Shown here: positions 62,701 to 64,000 of the stretch, piece by piece
Layout: the number at the start of each line of letters is the position of its first letter
Numbering within the stretch: position 1 is the stretch's first letter
Assembly: GCA_963556255.1 (NCBI GenBank)
Contig: OY744609.1
Coordinates: forward strand, 25,737,858 to 25,801,857
DNA from: Allolobophora icterica
Taxonomy: Eukaryota > Annelida > Clitellata > Crassiclitellata > Lumbricidae
DNA: 64,000 nt
Reading direction: 5' to 3'
Made by a program: the position numbers and the translations under genes
The notes under the pieces: model-generated
Told to the model about the DNA's origin: nothing
The model's input: only the letters and a program-made list of their open reading frames with translations
Database searches by the model: none

Positions 62701-63045
62701 ACATCTCTGAGAAGGCGGCCGAAGCGGGAGGGGCGGCGGCTGGGTGCCACAAGGAAACGCATCAAATACGCAGAGCTGCATAGAAAGTACTTTTCCTCCC
62801 AGTCGCCGTGGAAACCCTTGGTCCCCTCAACAGATAGGGCCTCGCCTTCGTCACCGAGATTGGCCTCGCCTTTCCGAGGTCACTGGAGATACCCGCGAAT
62901 CGAGTTTCATTTGTCAGCGCCTATCGGTGACAATTCAACGCTTCAACGAGGTCGCCTGCAGGGGCAATATGTCGATGTTGCCCCGAGCCGAAGAGCGACC
63001 ATCTCAACATTAATAAACCATTCCAAACAATATCGATGCTTTTAA
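59723..63045 (+). mobile_element. REL-type non-LTR retrotransposon, near full length but decayed
   Basis: The element is flanked by AAT tracts on both sides (59697-59722 and 63046-63117). A 5' region to about 61080 has N-terminal frames. RT starts near 61090 with E-E-E-V-R-A-R-I and SSGGPDGLRPQHV. Motif B is PQQGD (61452-61466) and the catalytic box is N-L-D-D-L-T-L-G-G (61548-61574), where Tyr or Phe is expected before L-D-D. MGGALGIRR and ALPAFLASAAGT match the 58326 copy. The REL part reads [12 protein letters not shown], then I-W-D-A-T-M-V-D-T, near 62600-62700. Several frameshifts and stops make it non-functional. It fills most of this SLC22 intron. Confidence 0.85.

Positions 63046-63117
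<72 letters not shown>
63046..63117. repeat. (AAT)n tract at the retrotransposon 3' end
   Basis: About 24 AAT triplets directly after the 3' end of the 59723-63045 element. Confidence 0.95.
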
Positions 63118-63395
63118 CGTAACAATATTCACATAAATAATCATCATCATAATCATAGTAGTATCGGAAGTATTAGTAAGAAAAGGAAAGGTAAGGTTCG
63201 TTTGAGGTAAGGCTAGGTTAGATAAGTAGAAAAGATGCATGGTCCGGCGAGATTTGACTTGTGTCGGTATCATAAATTATGCTAAGTTAATATAAGTTAA
63301 GGTGAGGATTAGAAGGTAAGGTAAACTAATGTAAACTTGTGTAAAATAATTGTTCTTGAGTCATACGAGGCTTTCCCGATAGTCCTTTGACTTAC

Positions 63396-63592
63396 CAGAT
63401 GAGGGAGATAGACCAGATGGGTGGCAGGGTAACTGCCAGCTGGAGGTACCTCCAGTGGCGAACGAGGTAGGCTATCAGAGCGAGGGCCATCCAGGCAGTC
63501 GCCCAGAACAGTTCCAGAGCGACACCAGCGAACGTTCGATGAATGGCTGGAAACAACTCACACGCCATCACGATGCCCACCAACCCAGCGCC
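63396..63592 (-). CDS. SLC22 transporter exon (TM4-6 block), first seen in window
   Basis: This 197-nt exon has its acceptor AG at 63594-63593 and a GTAAGT donor at 63395. It reads GALGLVGIVMACELFPAIH, RTFAGVALELFWATAWM, ALALIAYLVRHWRYLQLA, VTLPPIWSISLI(W). R-T-F-A-G, the aromatic helix and W-R-Y-L-Q-L-A-V-T-L-P are typical of SLC22 TM4-6. It is phase 0 at the 5' side, so the preceding exon ends on a codon boundary. Upstream exons are outside the window. Confidence 0.95.
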
Positions 63593-63596
63593 CTAT

Positions 63597-64000
63597 TCAA
63601 CCAATCGGTCAATTAGTCGATAAATAAATCGATCACTAACAAATCGATTAAGTTAATTAAATTAATTAATTAATTAACAGATTCATTAGTGATTCGATCG
63701 ACAAATTACTTAATCGATAAATCAATCGATCACTCAGTAAATCAACAAATCGATTAATTTAATTTAATTAAATAACTAATCAACAGATCGATTACTGATA
63801 TAATCGATCAACCAATAAAGCTATCAAGCAGTCGGCTAGTGGATAAATTGACTAAACAAATCAATAGATAAATCAATAAAGCTCATGTGTCCCATGGCAG
63901 AAATATATAAGACAAGGGAAACTAGCCATGAGAGAAGAAGACAGACACTCCGCTTGATTACAAGAATAGATTAATAAATGCACATAACCTAGACAAATTA
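63597..64000. other. SLC22 intron, AATCGAT-rich low complexity
   Basis: Dense in AATCGAT, ATTAATTA and CAATCGATC words (63597-63880), giving many short palindromes. No exon seen up to the window end. Confidence 0.5.

Overview
The window is animal (metazoan) nuclear DNA. It has split genes with canonical GT/AG junctions, many microsatellites, LINE, SINE and DNA-transposon copies, and no prokaryotic features. The gene content, the transposon mix and a strong excess of the word TAGGCCTA suggest a marine invertebrate, perhaps an ambulacrarian or another non-vertebrate deuterostome. That placement is inference. Both host genes lie on the minus strand.

Gene 1 (about 1 to 25.7 kb, minus strand) is a MEGF6-like secreted multi-EGF protein, continuing beyond position 1. 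Two exons (25544-25681 and 23666-23775) build an EMI domain. They are followed by one exon per EGF module: EGF1 16772-16876, EGF2 6027-6149, EGF3 5368-5490, EGF4 4597-4731, EGF5 3749-3871, EGF6 2091-2213, EGF7 1399-1519 (frame-disturbed) and the start of EGF8 at 26-1. All EGF exons are flanked by phase-1 introns, and module order matches vertebrate MEGF6. The signal-peptide exon was not found and should lie between 25.7 and about 48 kb.

Gene 2 (48253 to 63592, minus strand, continuing past 64000) is an SLC22-type organic ion transporter of the major facilitator superfamily. Eight 3' exons join in frame over 1230 nt (409 residues plus stop), covering about TM4-5 to the C terminus. The exons for the N-terminal third lie to the right of the window.

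The rest is dominated by mobile DNA. Thirteen TIR elements have 8-bp (or near 8-bp) target-site duplications and CA-starting ends, as in hAT-type non-autonomous elements. Many are nested: four layers at 38.9-42.6 kb, three layers splitting a TCTA microsatellite at 36.7-38.7 kb, and two layers inside a CR1-like LINE at 9.5-13.7 kb. There is also a 1.2-kb foldback element with 233-bp inverted repeats, at least three tRNA-derived SINE families, several 5'-truncated LINE tails, and two retrotransposons with a restriction-like endonuclease that sit against (TAA)n tracts inside an SLC22 intron. No transposase ORF was recognised.

Two tandem arrays stand out. One is a 41-bp minisatellite that reiterates the 3' end and splice donor of the first EMI exon. 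The other is a roughly 1.1-kb, 10-bp-unit array with three unit variants in an SLC22 intron.
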